The notes below the pieces were generated by a model, which was not told the origin of the DNA, ran no database searches, and worked only from the letters and a program-made list of their open reading frames with translations. Of a stretch of 64,000 nucleotides of DNA, positions 22,953-35,667 are shown in pieces. Position 1 is the first letter of the stretch, and every line of letters begins with the position of its first letter. The position numbers and the translations under genes are program-made. The stretch is from Endocalyx cinctus (lineage: Eukaryota; Ascomycota; Sordariomycetes; Amphisphaeriales; Apiosporaceae): NCBI GenBank assembly GCA_001600455.1, contig BCKC01000002.1:4106171-4170170 (forward strand), given 5' to 3'.

Positions 22953-23920
22953 TCACTCCCCCCTCCCGCGCGCATACCCAACCGCCCTCTCGAGCACATC
23001 AGCGAGCTCCTCCGGCTTGCTCCGGAAAGGGGTATGACTCGAGAAGACGTCGGCGGTAAACGATCCCGCGGGCAGCCTAGACGCCAGCATCTTCTGTCCC
23101 TCGACGCCGATAGATCGGTCATCCCCGAGGAAAACGTACCCGAGCGCGAAGCCTTCCTCGTCGGCCCGGCTCCAGGGCTCGTACGTGGAGGGGTCGACGG
23201 CCGCCGCCCGCAGCGTCATCTTGCCGAGCTCGACGACGGCGCGGGCTTGGACCTCGGCCGGCCCGATGTCGTGGAAGAAGAGCTCGGTCGCGGTGTCCGT
23301 GTGGATAAAGCCGTCCTGCGGGGAGGCGTTTTCACCTCGTTAGTAAAGTATTTTTTATTTTTTTTTCTCATAGTTATCGAGATGAATCAAGCGCTCGTTT
23401 ATTTTCTTTTTTTAGAAGAAGGAAGGAAATATGAGAGCCTCACCTCAGTCGGGTACCACCAATCAGGTCGCTGACCCCCAAAACTACCCACGAGGCTCAG
23501 ACCAGCCGGTATCACGAAGGCGGATACGTAAACTACCATGATAACGGCGCCCTTCTTCTTCTCATTATCCTCTTCTCCCTCGGCGGGCTGTTTCTTCTTA
23601 GGCCCGAGCCCCTCGACCGCGTTAGAGACGACCATGCCCCCGTACGAGTGACCGACGACGACGACATCCCGACCGGAATCCATGATCCCGATCAGCTCCG
23701 CGCGCAGCGCCGCCGCGTCTTCGGGTAGCCCCACGTCGGAGCTGGTCGCGTTGGACGTCTCCAGCTCGACGACGTCGGCGTCGTACCCTCGGGCTCGGAG
23801 CGCGGAGACCACGGGCTCGAAATGCCATGATTTGTACCACGCCCCGGGCGAGAACCGGATTGCCGGCCGCTCCGAGGGTGGGCGTGAGGATGGCGCGGGA
23901 GTAGTAGTAGCTGCGGCCAT
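22953..23920 (-). CDS. Alpha/beta hydrolase
   Basis: Two exons, complement(22953-23315, 23444-23920), encode 279 residues. The 128-nt intron has donor GTGAGG, a TTACTAAC branch site and acceptor CGCAG, and joins DWWYPTE to DGFIHTDTATELFF. The nucleophile elbow GHSYGG places the catalytic serine at about residue 92. A likely catalytic histidine lies in FSSHTPFRS near the C-terminus. The fold resembles small fungal esterase/lipase-like hydrolases of the AB_hydrolase_6 type; the substrate cannot be told. A charged insert (GPKKKQPAEGEEDNEKKKG, ~106-124) interrupts the region after the elbow. There is no signal peptide, so it is probably cytosolic. A T-run/A-run block abuts the start codon. Confidence 0.87.
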
Positions 23921-26900
23921 GGAGAGCCTTTTTTTTTAAAAAAAAAAAAAAAAAAATTAGGGGGAAAGTTATTAAGAAAAAAAAATGACTCAAATAACTA
24001 CGAATTATGCAGCGTAATACCGTAATAACAGGTAGGTTGTGCGAGAGGCATTTTTTAAAGAAAGACGCCGTGCATATATTATAGAAAGCCCAGATAAAAG
24101 CATAGTCAGCAATATCCAAGCCACATACCTCACTCGGTCCGCCGAAAGACTTGATACGCCTATCTACAAGGTCAAGTCTTAATTAGTAAAAAATGCGACG
24201 TCGGCATTGTACCGGGATGATATAGTATTTGATATCCTGCAGGTTGAAACCCACTTGATCTTTAGTAACATGGATATATCAGCCATATACGAATGTCGTA
24301 TACGAAAATTATAGGAGTTATGTGGTGTCGTTCAACTAGACCTCGATAAATCATACGATTGGGTTAGATACCAGGGAAATTAAAGAAGTGCGGACAATTC
24401 TTCATATAGCTTGCAATGTTGACTTCGGCATTCGACCTAAGATAAACAACCTAGGGGAGGACATTCGGGCTGCTTTTGGTGGTTGGGGCTAGACGCTTCC
24501 TCAAAGTATCCATCACTCGCCATAGCTTAAAGGTTCCTCTCATGAGAACGGAGAGGAGCGCGATTGTTTTCAGCCCCTAACTTTGACCAAGTGTTTCGGG
24601 ATCCCACGAAGTCAGGTGTGTAGAGTTACCCTGTAGTAGGTAAGTTACTGCGCTTAGTATTTAATCGGGAAACGATCGTGCCGCGGAATGCTCAAGGTTT
24701 CGGCGACGAGGACCTTTTGAGACGAACTCAAAGAGACAACACATAACCAGTTATCACGAACGGATATCTCGAGCAGGTCGAGACTCGGTGATCAAACGGT
24801 GGTTAACGGTATAAGACATAGATAATTGAATTAACGACCATACGTCGCTACTGATTCAAGCACCGATATGATCTTCAAATATATCTCAGGCTTCTTCGCG
24901 AACAATCACCAAGAGCACACACTAGCTCAGTATATTGTTCGATTGATGCGATCGGGTGATGATTTGGTAGCCGCGATCTCGTTGGCATCCCCTGCAACTA
25001 TCACTTAGCCTGAGGAGGATTAAACGGGATTTCTCATGGAACAAATCGTTTAACACGTACCTTTAGCATATCTCAAAGGTAACGACGACGTATTTGAGGG
25101 GAATTCAAACCTACATCGTCAGGTCCTAAACACGCCGGGGAATGTCGGCACGAGTGAATAGCCTTAACCCAACAATGTTCCTTCCAGAGGATATGGGTAT
25201 GTATATTCATCAGATTCTCGTTCTTTTCGAGAAGAAACACCGCCTTATTAATCTTTGCTCGCACCCAGAAAGTGCTCTCGAGCCTCAGATAGCACCGTGA
25301 TAACATCCGCAACTAGATGTACACGACCAGCCCTAAACGAATCGGGATAAAGATATAAATTTATTTCCTAAGATCGTCCTAGATTCGATATCATGGGTAT
25401 GCTTAGAAATGTAGAAGGGTCTTAAAAATAGACGTAGGACGTATTAAGATCTAGGGTTCGGGAGAGACACGCCGTAGTGTAATCCATAGTGTAGTTCACA
25501 TTTGACCTTAAACCATTCTGATAGAAGCTTACGCAACTTTCCTCGAGAGAACTACGCAAGCTCATATACGCCCTCCCCTTACATGGAGATTCCTGCGAAT
25601 ATCTTTTATCCCAATGCAATGCGAGATGATTTGAGGATCCATGACAAGTTCTAAAGGGGAGACCACCATCGCTATCGTTTAGGAAGCTATTAGATGTATG
25701 TGTAAGACAGACGACGACCCTGGTTTCGATACATACCAGCTTGGTGTGAGGATCCTACGCACAGGCTTTGGGGTAAGTTATGGATACCAGCCCTAGGAGC
25801 TTTTTGATCTGAAATACGATCAACTGAGTCCTACCAACAATCCAGGACCCCCCATCCAGATTCTATCCAAGGATGTGATTCCTCGCTAGTGCGGTCTCAA
25901 CACAACCTAGAACCTTTCCTTCACGGTGGAAAACACACTATCTAGGACGCACATAGTAAGTTAAGATAGAACGTCAAACAAGGCACATGAAAACTTGGAT
26001 ACAATCCCACGTCAGCAAAAGAAAGAAGAAGAAAAAATAGTCGCGAGGGTTAACCTCGGATGCCGGCTCCCCAACTAACAAGGGGTTTGCGAAACTCGGG
26101 GATGTATCTCGTAATCAACGTCTCCAACTTCAAAGATCGCGACATGTCACTCGGATCAGGTAAGTTTAGCTCGAAGCATATATTTTCAGGTAAGTAAGCA
26201 GCTGATACAGCTGATACAACCTCCAAGGGGAGTTACGGCGGGTTATAAATCAGCTCGGGGCGGGGGGTCGGCCGCAAACCCTCGCAGCGAGGCTACATAA
26301 ACCAGGTAAATATTGGTACGTTTGGGAAATCCATGCTGTTTCTCTTACTCCCCCTCCTCTCTCGCTCCCTCTCTTCCTTTCCAGGAGTTTCGAGATGACT
26401 TAATAAGAACAAGAGAAAACATACTCGGATACTTCGGAGCGTTGTAGATTCCGTCTTCGCATAAACCCAGCTATACTGCTACTTCTCACGCCCTTGCCCC
26501 TTCCCCCGCGCCCTGCCTAAAGATAGTAGCTAGTATAGTAAACGGCGTATCCGGGTTTATCGGAGGAAACGCCACCAGGGGGTGTGAGAATATCGGTAAC
26601 CATCATTATCATCACCACTTATGGTTCCGAGCACGGATTTCACATATTTTGGCACGGAAATCCTCTCCTAACCCATACAGCACATAATATCAAAGATAAA
26701 ATGGGCCGATGATTACGAGAGATGTGCGTTAATGGCGTTTGGGAAATTATTAATCACCACAAGTTTCGCTAGATGTAGTTAAGATATCCCCCAAATAACC
26801 TACCTGCGCTGACATGGTTAGAGATAATAGCATATGCGTCAGAGTTTCATCCATACAGTAGATACTTTAGTATATGTTTAGTTAATCAGCTCTCTCACCT

Positions 26901-28932
26901 ACCCTGCCCGCCCTATCCACTACGACACCGATATCTTCCGTGACCCCTGTGTGAACTACGAAGATACCCCATTCGAACTTGTATTAAACACACTCGGGGA
27001 TCTTCTCTGCCCATATCGCCGACTACGGTATCTGTAGGGCAGTGTACCTTGCATATAACCAGGTAAACTAGACCTCTTACGAAACTGTCATATGATTCAT
27101 ATTAAGCATGCAGATTATACGACGAAACATCTATCTCAACACAAAAGTGGACAAGGGCTGATCGGCATTAAAAGTGACACATCAGCTGTCAACTACGTGC
27201 ACGTACACACGCTACGAGACGACTCATCTCAACTGATCTAGGCAGCTAGGCAGCTGGACTAGACATGCAGAACATCAGAGCTGGTTACCCACCGCCATCA
27301 CCCAAGTAGCTAGATAAATAATCTCTGTGATGATGAGCTGCACCCCATAACACAGATTCGTATCCACCTCATATGTCTCTATGTACACGCGTAGCACATA
27401 TTATACGTATGTATACTTTTAAGGCACCCGGTCAGTTACGATGCGCCGTCTCCATCGTGTCAGTCACGCGGAGCTTTTGTCAGAGCCCATACTATATACA
27501 GTCTAAATGAAGAAGGGGAGAGCGATATAAATGGAGAAGCTCGAAGGTATATTATCAAATCTTACGGCAGTGCGGTGTAAATGAGGTTGGCCCCATAATG
27601 TACGCGCTGAGGAGCTTAATGTCCTCTTTGTCTGTTCTCTGCCTCCACTCCCCCACCCTTGCTGCACCCCAGACAACGCCGTATCCAGATTACTAGGTAC
27701 GTATTACACTACACGTACGCTACATGCATACTATGTTTACTATGTAGCTGGTGTACGTGTAGTATATACAACTGTTTGGTTTGTGCGTACCTGGCACTGC
27801 TAAGCCTTTTTCTGAGAGGGCTGGGTATCTCTATCCCCTCTCGTTTACGAAATATCCCGAGCCTATCATCGAAGGGTACAAATTTTAAAATAAGATTTCG
27901 ATTGATGCTATGTAGATAATGGTAGGCATGAAGAAAGAAGGGAAAAGAAAGAAACAAATCGAAATTGGGGATTGGACTTTTGGGAAAATCTTGGAGAATC
28001 CTAGGTATTTGAGCATAACGATCCTTTGCACTTCTTAGCGTGTATCTGAATCAAGTCAGCTCATCGTTAGTTTTTCTTTCTTCTCGAAAAAAGAGAAGCT
28101 GACAGAACTCGGGTAGAAAGTAAGGATAGCTGATAATATTTTTGTTTTTCACTACGCCACATTTACCATGGGGTACGTACGTATGTAAACGCCTCAAAAA
28201 AAAAAAAAAAACAAGAAGTATTTGAATGTACCAAAGCTCGCCAAATTAGGATTGGCATATATATATTTTTCTGGCATAGCCGCTTTTACTCAGGCTCCGT
28301 TCAGCTCAATCACTTTCTAGTCAACCAACCGAGCTATATTTTATGTACAGATTATGCAAATAAAATAACAGCAGTCTTGAAAACGGGTTATAAAACGGTT
28401 AAAACTAGGTTAAATCATATAAATTGACTGCTTATCGTAAGAAGCCGTAGGAGAAGTTCAAGTGAACCAAATGCCAAGCACAAGTAATAGGATCGATATT
28501 GATGATCTATCTACACATTTTCTGAGACTCTTCAATTATAGTGGTAAGAAATGAACTTATCTTGAAGCATATCGAAGTAATGAACGCTTAATTGTATGAA
28601 ATATTCCCTCTTTATACATCCCTTCATTCCTTCACCGGCTTGGTTGGATATGCTGGGTAGTTCTCCATCCCTAGCTATCCTTTCCAGTTTATCCACGTGA
28701 TCATAGATCCGCGGTTTTCCTCTCGACCACTCCTGGGCTTCTTTTTTTTTTTTTTTTTTGGTTGATTTGCATTTCATATCAATCATAGTGAAATAAAACA
28801 CGCAATACTTATTTATTTAGACCTTTTAATTCCTGTTTTTATCAAGTAGACTACAAAACAGCTTTAAACCTATACCTAAAAGTACCTATATATATATATA
28901 AACTTAAAAATTCTCACGCAACGTATCACAAT
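23921..28932. other. Large gene-poor region
   Basis: About 5 kb without a supportable gene. All ORFs are short (under 90 codons) and interrupted by frequent stops on both strands. Base composition between 24.4 and 26.3 kb is less AT-rich than true intergenic DNA nearby and reads like old coding sequence decayed beyond recognition; two minus-strand fragments (25073-25312, 25422-25619) are protein-like. No terminal repeats, transposase motifs or reverse-transcriptase motifs were found. A small minus-strand ORF of 31 codons ends at about 26053. Confidence 0.5.
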
Positions 28933-29646
28933 ATGTCTAGCGACGATACTTCGAAACGAATTATATTGTAGACGAAGACGCACCATGTCCCAGGCGATGA
29001 TTATCGAGAACGATGTAAAAAGATGCGAAACCTCCTCTGCCGGCACCTCTGGAATCGGGATTTTGACTATGCTCACGACCGCTGGCACGTACATCAAGCT
29101 GATTTTGCTTACGAAGGTCGGACTTGTTATTTCCTCCTCGATCATGGTCACTCGACCGATGACGACATTCCCATCGCTTGGTACAAGTGGACAGGTGAAT
29201 CATTGTAAGTAAAGACGGTTAATAATTTTTATTCATATCTCGATTTGTAAAACTGCTTACGCCGACTCATTCGCCGAACAAAACACGAAGATAATCGTGG
29301 AAGTTGATTCGAGTACGTCTTTAACGCTTGGCTAACGCGGTCCTCCGAACCGTATTAATTTTTGTTTTTAATATCGTATCTTAATTGAAACCCCTTTACC
29401 TCCCACAATGCGTCACAAGCTTCGGCATTATCCATTCATTCTCCAACGCGACCCGCCGGGGATGAGGTCTTCGGTACCCGCGGATGCCGCGGCCGGACGT
29501 CAGATCATCCTGTTCAAGCTTCGCTCCAAAATGAAGATTACAGCTCCGGACCTAAAGCTTCTCGAAGATCCCGAACAGGTGACTTTGAGATTAAGAAAGA
29601 TGCCGATCCGAGGTTTTGGGATCAGATTGATGATCTTGCACGCTGA
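28933..29646 (+). pseudogene. Hypothetical small gene with in-frame TAG (pseudogene or mis-split exon)
   Basis: A frame opens at ATG 28933 (MSSDDTSKRIIL), meets TAG at 28969-28971, and continues in the same frame as THHVPGDDYRERCKK, NRDFDYAHDRWHVHQADF and DIPIAWYKWTG to 29194. A GTGAAT donor at 29195 and an acceptor ending at 29419 (225-nt intron) join it in phase to 29420-29646, which ends FEIKKDADPRFWDQIDDLAR then TGA. Codon content and splice phase argue for real coding history. The TAG can be read as a disabling mutation (CAG to TAG) or as an intron acceptor preceding an exon that starts at 28972, with an upstream exon I cannot find. Total length would be about 162 residues. No known domain is recognised. 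Confidence 0.45.
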
Positions 29647-32600
29647 AAATGCTGGGCAGGATTTCTTTCTCTTTCTTTTTCCCGTGCGGATTGGACAGTG
29701 GTAGATGGATGACGTAGACCCGTGTCACGATCCAGATTATCCGGTAATAATGTCGACTAACGGAGTACTGGTACGGCGCCGGCAGCCCGTACTGGCCCGA
29801 ATACCGTGTCGGCACTCCCTTCTCCACTCTATACTAGTACTAGTCCATTTTAGTCGGAGGGTCGTACCGGCACACGAGTTCTCTCGTCGGACTGGCACGG
29901 GTCCCGGTGTTATCCAGGCTGGTACGCCAGCGTTATCTAGGATATTGTATTATTATTATTATTCAATTTATTCAAATACGTCTACCAACTTCCAAAGAAG
30001 TTGCTGCTCCCTGTGTTATTGTAACCTAGTACCTCGAATAGAATTTTGGCCGGGTTATTACGAACACAAGTATCGCGAATCTGTGTCGATCTTCAACCTA
30101 ATAAACGCTTAGTTACTTCCTACATGCTAGGATCTAGTATGATTAGACAAGTATGTAAGAAGTTTCATAGCAGTAAGTAGAACTGTTGTTGTTGTAATAT
30201 TAAACCTTACCTTTTTTTCAATTCATAGAACGGTCTTTTCCGTTTCTTACGTATATTACGGTATCATTATTATAATATATTTATGTTACAGTAAAAATTT
30301 ATGCAAATTTACTTACACAGTATTCACATTAACTTACGTAGAGCAGGTAATTATCTAGGTAGAGCTCAAGGTGAGTTCAAGCTAAGGCTCAGGTTAAAAC
30401 CGGCGTGGCTCAGGTGAAGAGGCCCGACTTGATACAGGTTGGTACACCGCGTACTTCTTCCCATTTGAGAAAGTAAGACATACATATATACCTATGTATC
30501 CATATTCATGGATGTATATATATACATACTATGTAGTATGTACGTCGTACATGCGGGCGTAGGTGCATTCAAGCCTCACGTGTTTTCCCCCATTGTCAGC
30601 CCTAAAGCAACCCGGACCCAGAAAAAGAGAAACATACAAGTACATACGAGAATACATAGTATAGTATGCTTTTTTTTTCTCTGAAGCCCGCTGATGATAA
30701 ATCAACTAGTCCCAGGAAAACCAAAGAGAGACATGCATGCATGAATCTCCGAGTAAAAAAATAAATAAGCAATAGTGCTGATTCGACTTTCAAGGTACGG
30801 TAATATTTTTACCCTCGTTTCCTGTTTCAGCTTCTTTCGTTTTTTTTTTTTTTTTCACGTTCACGGACGTAAGCCGCGCATAAGCTCACACAGACCCGAG
30901 GATTTGGTCACAGGATTATCATCACGTATGTATCACGTTTTTCTTTGCTTTGCATTGCATCTCCTTAGCGTCGTTTTTCTTCTTCTTCCTTCTTTCTCTT
31001 CTAAACCACGATCTTCTCGTCTTCACGCTAGTCGTCGTATCGTAAATAAGTATACCCTATATATATATAGATGATCAACAAAGGGAAATACGGAAGTTTC
31101 AATTCCGTTTGACGAAACATTCACGCAGGGAAGAAAAATCTTAACCCTCAGATATTCTAGTTCCGAGGGTGCCGTGATACATACACATAAACGCTTCCCT
31201 AAAAAATAACGGGGAAGATAAGTGTACATAGTGTATGTATACTTCTTTCTATTCCGTATATGGAAGAACCAAATGTGGTGATAGTCTCAGACACACCACG
31301 GCCTGGACTTTTCGTCACATTTCTTCTCGATGCCGAGTCTTCAGCGGACTTTACGCTATCTACTACCTAGGTAGTATACATATATGCAGGTACATATCTA
31401 CATGCAACAACATATTTCGAAACACACCTCTCAAAAGAAGAAGAAAAACATCCCCGTTCATCCCCCCCCCCCCCCCCCAGATAAATTACGATAGGAGGGA
31501 AGTATCCTCTTCATGTACTAATAAGTTTTGATCTACACTAATAAATAAGATTTTTTCCCTTTATGTATTTAAACTCACGTTAGTCGGGCGGGGATTTCAT
31601 TTGCTCTCTCGTATTTTAAAAAAGAAAATGACCCTGGTATATGGATATATCTATCATACGATTTAAACTAAAAGCTTATCTCACATTGTTTTAAACTTAC
31701 GTCTGCGCAATGACTTCGGGAAAATAGTATATACCTAGGTAATGTTTCATTAAAAAAAACCCCGGGCATCGGTAGATAAGGAGAAGGGAAAAAAAAGATC
31801 TTTCGAGGATGGATCGATCGTCGTCGGTAATTTTGTCGTTAATTGTTGCTATGCCAATCCGGCACTTGAATGCCGCGTAGTTTGTACACTGTATTATATA
31901 ATCTTTCCATTGTAAATCGTTTCTACGTGCTGAATTGATACGGTTAATGAACGATGTAGGTATTTGACTCTAAAGTAACTGGGTAAGATAAGAGAGAGAA
32001 AGAGTTCGGCTGTGTTATTTCACGCTCACGTAGATCAAGGCAAGTCTTAAGTTGGTAAAGTTGAATAGGAAGAATTCCTAGTATAATTGTTTTTTTTTTA
32101 TCTATCTTCTAATATGTAGTAATGACCACACGCGTCGTAGATACCGTCCCGCATGCCGAGTCATTTCCCTAGTTATTACAGTTCTTTTCTCGGTTCCATC
32201 TCGTACATAAATCTATAACATCTTCCCAGCAATAAGAAAGGAAAAAAAATCCCCACTCTCAAAAAGATCATACAACAGATCCGGTGCTCCCTTCGAGCAG
32301 TAGACTGCTCCTATCTACCACCCGAATATGTATTGCCCCTGAGAGCCCCAGTTTGATATACCTCTAAATAAATAACGTTCAAATACCCAGCCAAATAGTG
32401 AGCATAAAAACGTATGCCTTCCTAATAGAAGGTCCCCCAAATAGACGCCAGATGCCATGCAATGAATTAGTGAAAAAGAAAATAGTACAATGAACGTTCT
32501 TTTTTTTGAAATTCCGAATCTCCGTCTCGTAAACCCGCGAGTGTGTCGTGATTAAATATAAGTATTGTATGTGTGTAATGAAGTAGTATCCGTCGGAATG

Positions 32601-32703
32601 ACCGTGTCATAACGGCTAGATATGTTTTTTTGTCGAGAAGCGAAGAATATAGAAGGGAGTGTGATCGCGGTAATGGTAAGGAGGATGTATATATATATAT
32701 ATA
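29647..32703. other. Gene-free interval
   Basis: About 3 kb of AT-rich DNA downstream of the doubtful gene and of the CBM-like gene 3' end. It contains a 9-bp-arm palindrome (30523-30542), a T tract at 30840-30855, a 17-C homopolymer at 31462-31478, and AGGTA-type motifs near 31365. Only short ORFs were seen. Confidence 0.45.
31462..31478 (+). repeat. Poly-C homopolymer (17 nt)
   Basis: An uninterrupted run of 17 C, unusual in this AT-rich interval. Its length may be assembly-sensitive. Confidence 0.8.
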
Positions 32704-34991
32704 TTAGATATCCTTGGGACGGATGACGTCGGCCATCCAGCTCATGTCGTTGACTAAGTCGTCAAGACCTGCGTCGATCCCGGGGCGACTGAGGAGGTTC
32801 GCGTTACCGATGATCGCGCCGTTCTCGTGCCTAGCAACCAAGGCTGGGGATCCTAGAGGCGTCGGCTGTGGTTTGTTGACGTTTAGGTACTTCTCGTTAA
32901 TGACAGGTAAACTATAGTTCATGAATGGTGTGGGAGTCTTCCGAGTAGCTTGGCCTCGCGTCTCTTTCGAATCTTGCTCAGACTTGGTTTCATCTACGAA
33001 ATCGTCCTCGTCGTCAGATGGATCGAAGAAAGACATATGGCTGATGTCTCGAGACTCGGCGGATCGGATCGAAGCAGGAGATACCATGCTCGGCGATAGC
33101 GTGGAAATAGAGAAATGAGAGAGTGGGATCTCTAACCTGACGTTAGACGCTGAACGTTTGGAGGGAGCCGGAGCCAACGGCGTCTCCGTACTCCGAGGCG
33201 ACGACTTTGGTATCGCCGCGGCAGCCGCTCGGTTTGCAGACGCTCTGATAGAAGGGTTCGAGACGCATCGTGGTATGGGAGGTGGTGATAAGGTAGTAAA
33301 GGGTGCGGTCTCCGACACGGCAGACGTGGCAAAGTTGTCGTCGTCCTCGTTGTCTTCTACTATCTCGTCAGGTATAACCAGCTTGGCCGGTTGTTCTGGC
33401 ACAAGAGGAGAGCGAGGCCTGTCGTCCGAGAGGAACCTGAGTAGCGACTCCGGCGTCATGTCTCGAGATCGACTGGTCTCGGGTGGGGTGATGCTTCTTG
33501 GTCCAAACGACACACTCTCCAACGATCTCGTCTCGTCAACGGAAAGACTGTCGGAACCCCTTCGTCCTGATATTCTTCCGCGGTTCATTAGTTCTCTGTT
33601 GGGTGTCTTCAAGCCGAAGAACCGGCGGGCGGCTCCAGTCCACCTCGGGGCGGGCGACAACGAGCGAGCAGATCTCTTAGGACATATCGCCGGAGAAGAG
33701 CCCACCCGAGCCTCTTCCATGTGAGCGGGAATAGGTGGCGGTGGCCGAGGAGTGGTGAACTTCTCCTGCGGGTCCATGGTTTTGTAGTCGGTAATGCGTA
33801 GCGAATTCATCGATGCGCTTCTGTACCTCAACTGTTGCTCACGAGGGATGTCAAGAGTGTTGACGATCTGACCAGGCAGATACGGGCAAGCGCTAGTAGT
33901 AGGTACGGAAGGGTCGTGTGTCTCTGTTGAGCCGTCTAGTTCGTACTGAGAAGGTGTGAGAGGGGGGAAAGCTAAGGTTATAAAAGATGGCACGGGATAT
34001 TGCTCACATAATAATAATAGGTCTGTCCCATTTTCAGCCCACCACTACGTTTAGAGGTGTCCACCCGGTCTCCGTCACAGATGATATTGGTAAAAGTATG
34101 GCAACCTCTCCACTGTCCTCGGTCACGTCGGGAATCGCGTTCCATTTTATGATATTTGGAGAAGTTGTCCCAAGACCCGAGAAGCTGGACAGATTGTACA
34201 GATGGCTGGGTTTGCCTGGATACTTGTAAGCACTTGTACCAAAGTGGGTACTCCCGTAGAAAAGTATATATGTATATGTATACAAGGTAGCGTGCGTATA
34301 TAAAAGGTACAAAAGGTTGGAAAAAGAAAAGTCATCGGCTGACGTCTAATACTTGTTCTACTATTAACTGAAGAAGACGCAGGAACGAAGGGAAAGTGGT
34401 ATAGGTCAGGGTCGGAAATGATCTGACGATGTCACCATGTAAATGTACCCCGGACACACCAGGCACACAATGTACGAGGTGGTAAGTTGGCAATAAACAC
34501 GTCAATAGTACCAGCCATGATAATGCAGGACCTCGTCAACCAACTAGGGTGTGACTCGGGTATGACAAGAAGTAGAGACTATTATGATCAGGGGTGTTGA
34601 TACCGAAAAACTGGTTCTCCCTTTTTATGAAGAGCTCGTGTGAACATGGGCCTGTCTGCTGTCTGGGTACAGGGCTGAAGGATGGCTGTGCCTTCTAGCG
34701 TACATTATGGAGACAAGGGGTACGTGAAATGGGTAATAATTTAGTGCAGCTGACCTTTTTTGGCTGTCTTTTTCAAGCAGTCCTCCGTGTGTGGAGATCA
34801 ATGATGACTTTCTTTTTTTTTTTTTTTTTTTTTTTGCAATGTACTTTTTCTTCTTCTTCTTCTGCTTAGTTGTATTATGGGGAGGGGGGGGGTGAAGATT
34901 TCGATTCACGATTGTATTATATAAGAAAAAAAGAAAGAGAGAAAAGCAAAAATAGAGAGCAGAGTATAAAATTATTTTAATATCATTATTA

Positions 34992-35022
<31 letters not shown>

Positions 35023-35325
35023 AGAAGAAAAACTAACAGAGGCCTGATCCAAGTCAATGGAAATGAAAGGAAAAAGTACGATGCCCTGCGTACTTTGGAG
35101 AGAATGACGGGGATACGTAGTCTTTGGAGTAAAGCTAAACTGCCGTAACCGTATTCGAAGGTGCAAAAAAAAAAAAAACAGGTAATTATAATAAGATAGG
35201 ACGATCAAATAGAATAAGAAAAAAAAAAAAAAAACGCAGAAATTAAAAGAGAGAAGAAAAAAGAAAAAAAAGGAAAGAAAAAGAACTCACAACATAAAAG
35301 TAAAGAGTGTAGTTGTGGGATCCAT
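32704..35325 (-). CDS. AMPK-type glycogen-binding-like (CBM/E-set) fungal protein
   Basis: Three exons, complement(32704-33945, 34008-34215, 35291-35325), encode 494 residues. The N-terminus MDPTTTLFTFML joins across a 1,075-nt intron (GTGAGT...TCCAG) to QTQPSVQSVQLLGSWDNFSK and RDRGQWRGCHTFTNIICDGD. A 62-nt intron then joins GQTYYYY to YELDGSTETHDPSVPTTSAC. The Val-x-Leu-x-Gly-Ser-Trp-Asn/Asp-x-Phe core is that of AMPK1-type carbohydrate-binding E-set domains. The remaining 380 residues are low-complexity, Ser/Pro-rich and disordered (PRPPPPIP, acidic DNEDDD and DPSDDEDD patches), ending DLVNDMSWMADVIRPKDI, a conserved-looking tail. It is probably a cytosolic regulatory protein; binding to glycogen is an inference. 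The ATG at 33991-33993 lies inside the second intron and is spurious. Confidence 0.82.
34991..35020 (+). repeat. (AG)n microsatellite in long intron
   Basis: About 14 AG units inside the 1,075-nt first intron of the CBM-like gene. The intron also holds a T run (about 34812-34835), TTC repeats and an A run near 35220. Confidence 0.8.
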
Positions 35326-35667
35326 GATGGAAGAAATTTCAAAATTTTCAAGAATTTCAAATTGCGTCGAGTCGATATGGTGATATATATGTATGTGTAT
35401 GATTAAAAAGGTACGGTAGCGGAAGGGTGTTCATGCAGTTTGCCGCCGTGCCAACCATAGACCAGTTCTTAAGATAGAAAAAAAGGCTGATAATAATAAC
35501 AATGTTCGTTCACCTAATACGACTCCATGGTTTCAAATTTGTGCAGTAACCGAATTGCTCAGGACGAGTGAATCTCTTGCGGTCAATTAAGGATATTTTG
35601 GAATTGGCCAATGATATCGTCAATTAGCGGCTGTTTGATAGAAGCGCTGGGATTTGGAGGGGAGGGT

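Noticed and set aside
29705..30112. 135-codon plus-strand ORF downstream of the doubtful small gene
   Set aside because: Composition dominated by Arg/Ser/Val and a run of Tyr from a TAT repeat; the alternative frame with YWYGAGSPYW has two quick stops. Not enough for a gene call.
33946..33993. ATG at 33991-33993 as start of the CBM-like protein
   Set aside because: It lies in a 62-nt intron between TYYYY and YELDGS; using it would discard the conserved GSWDNF exon.
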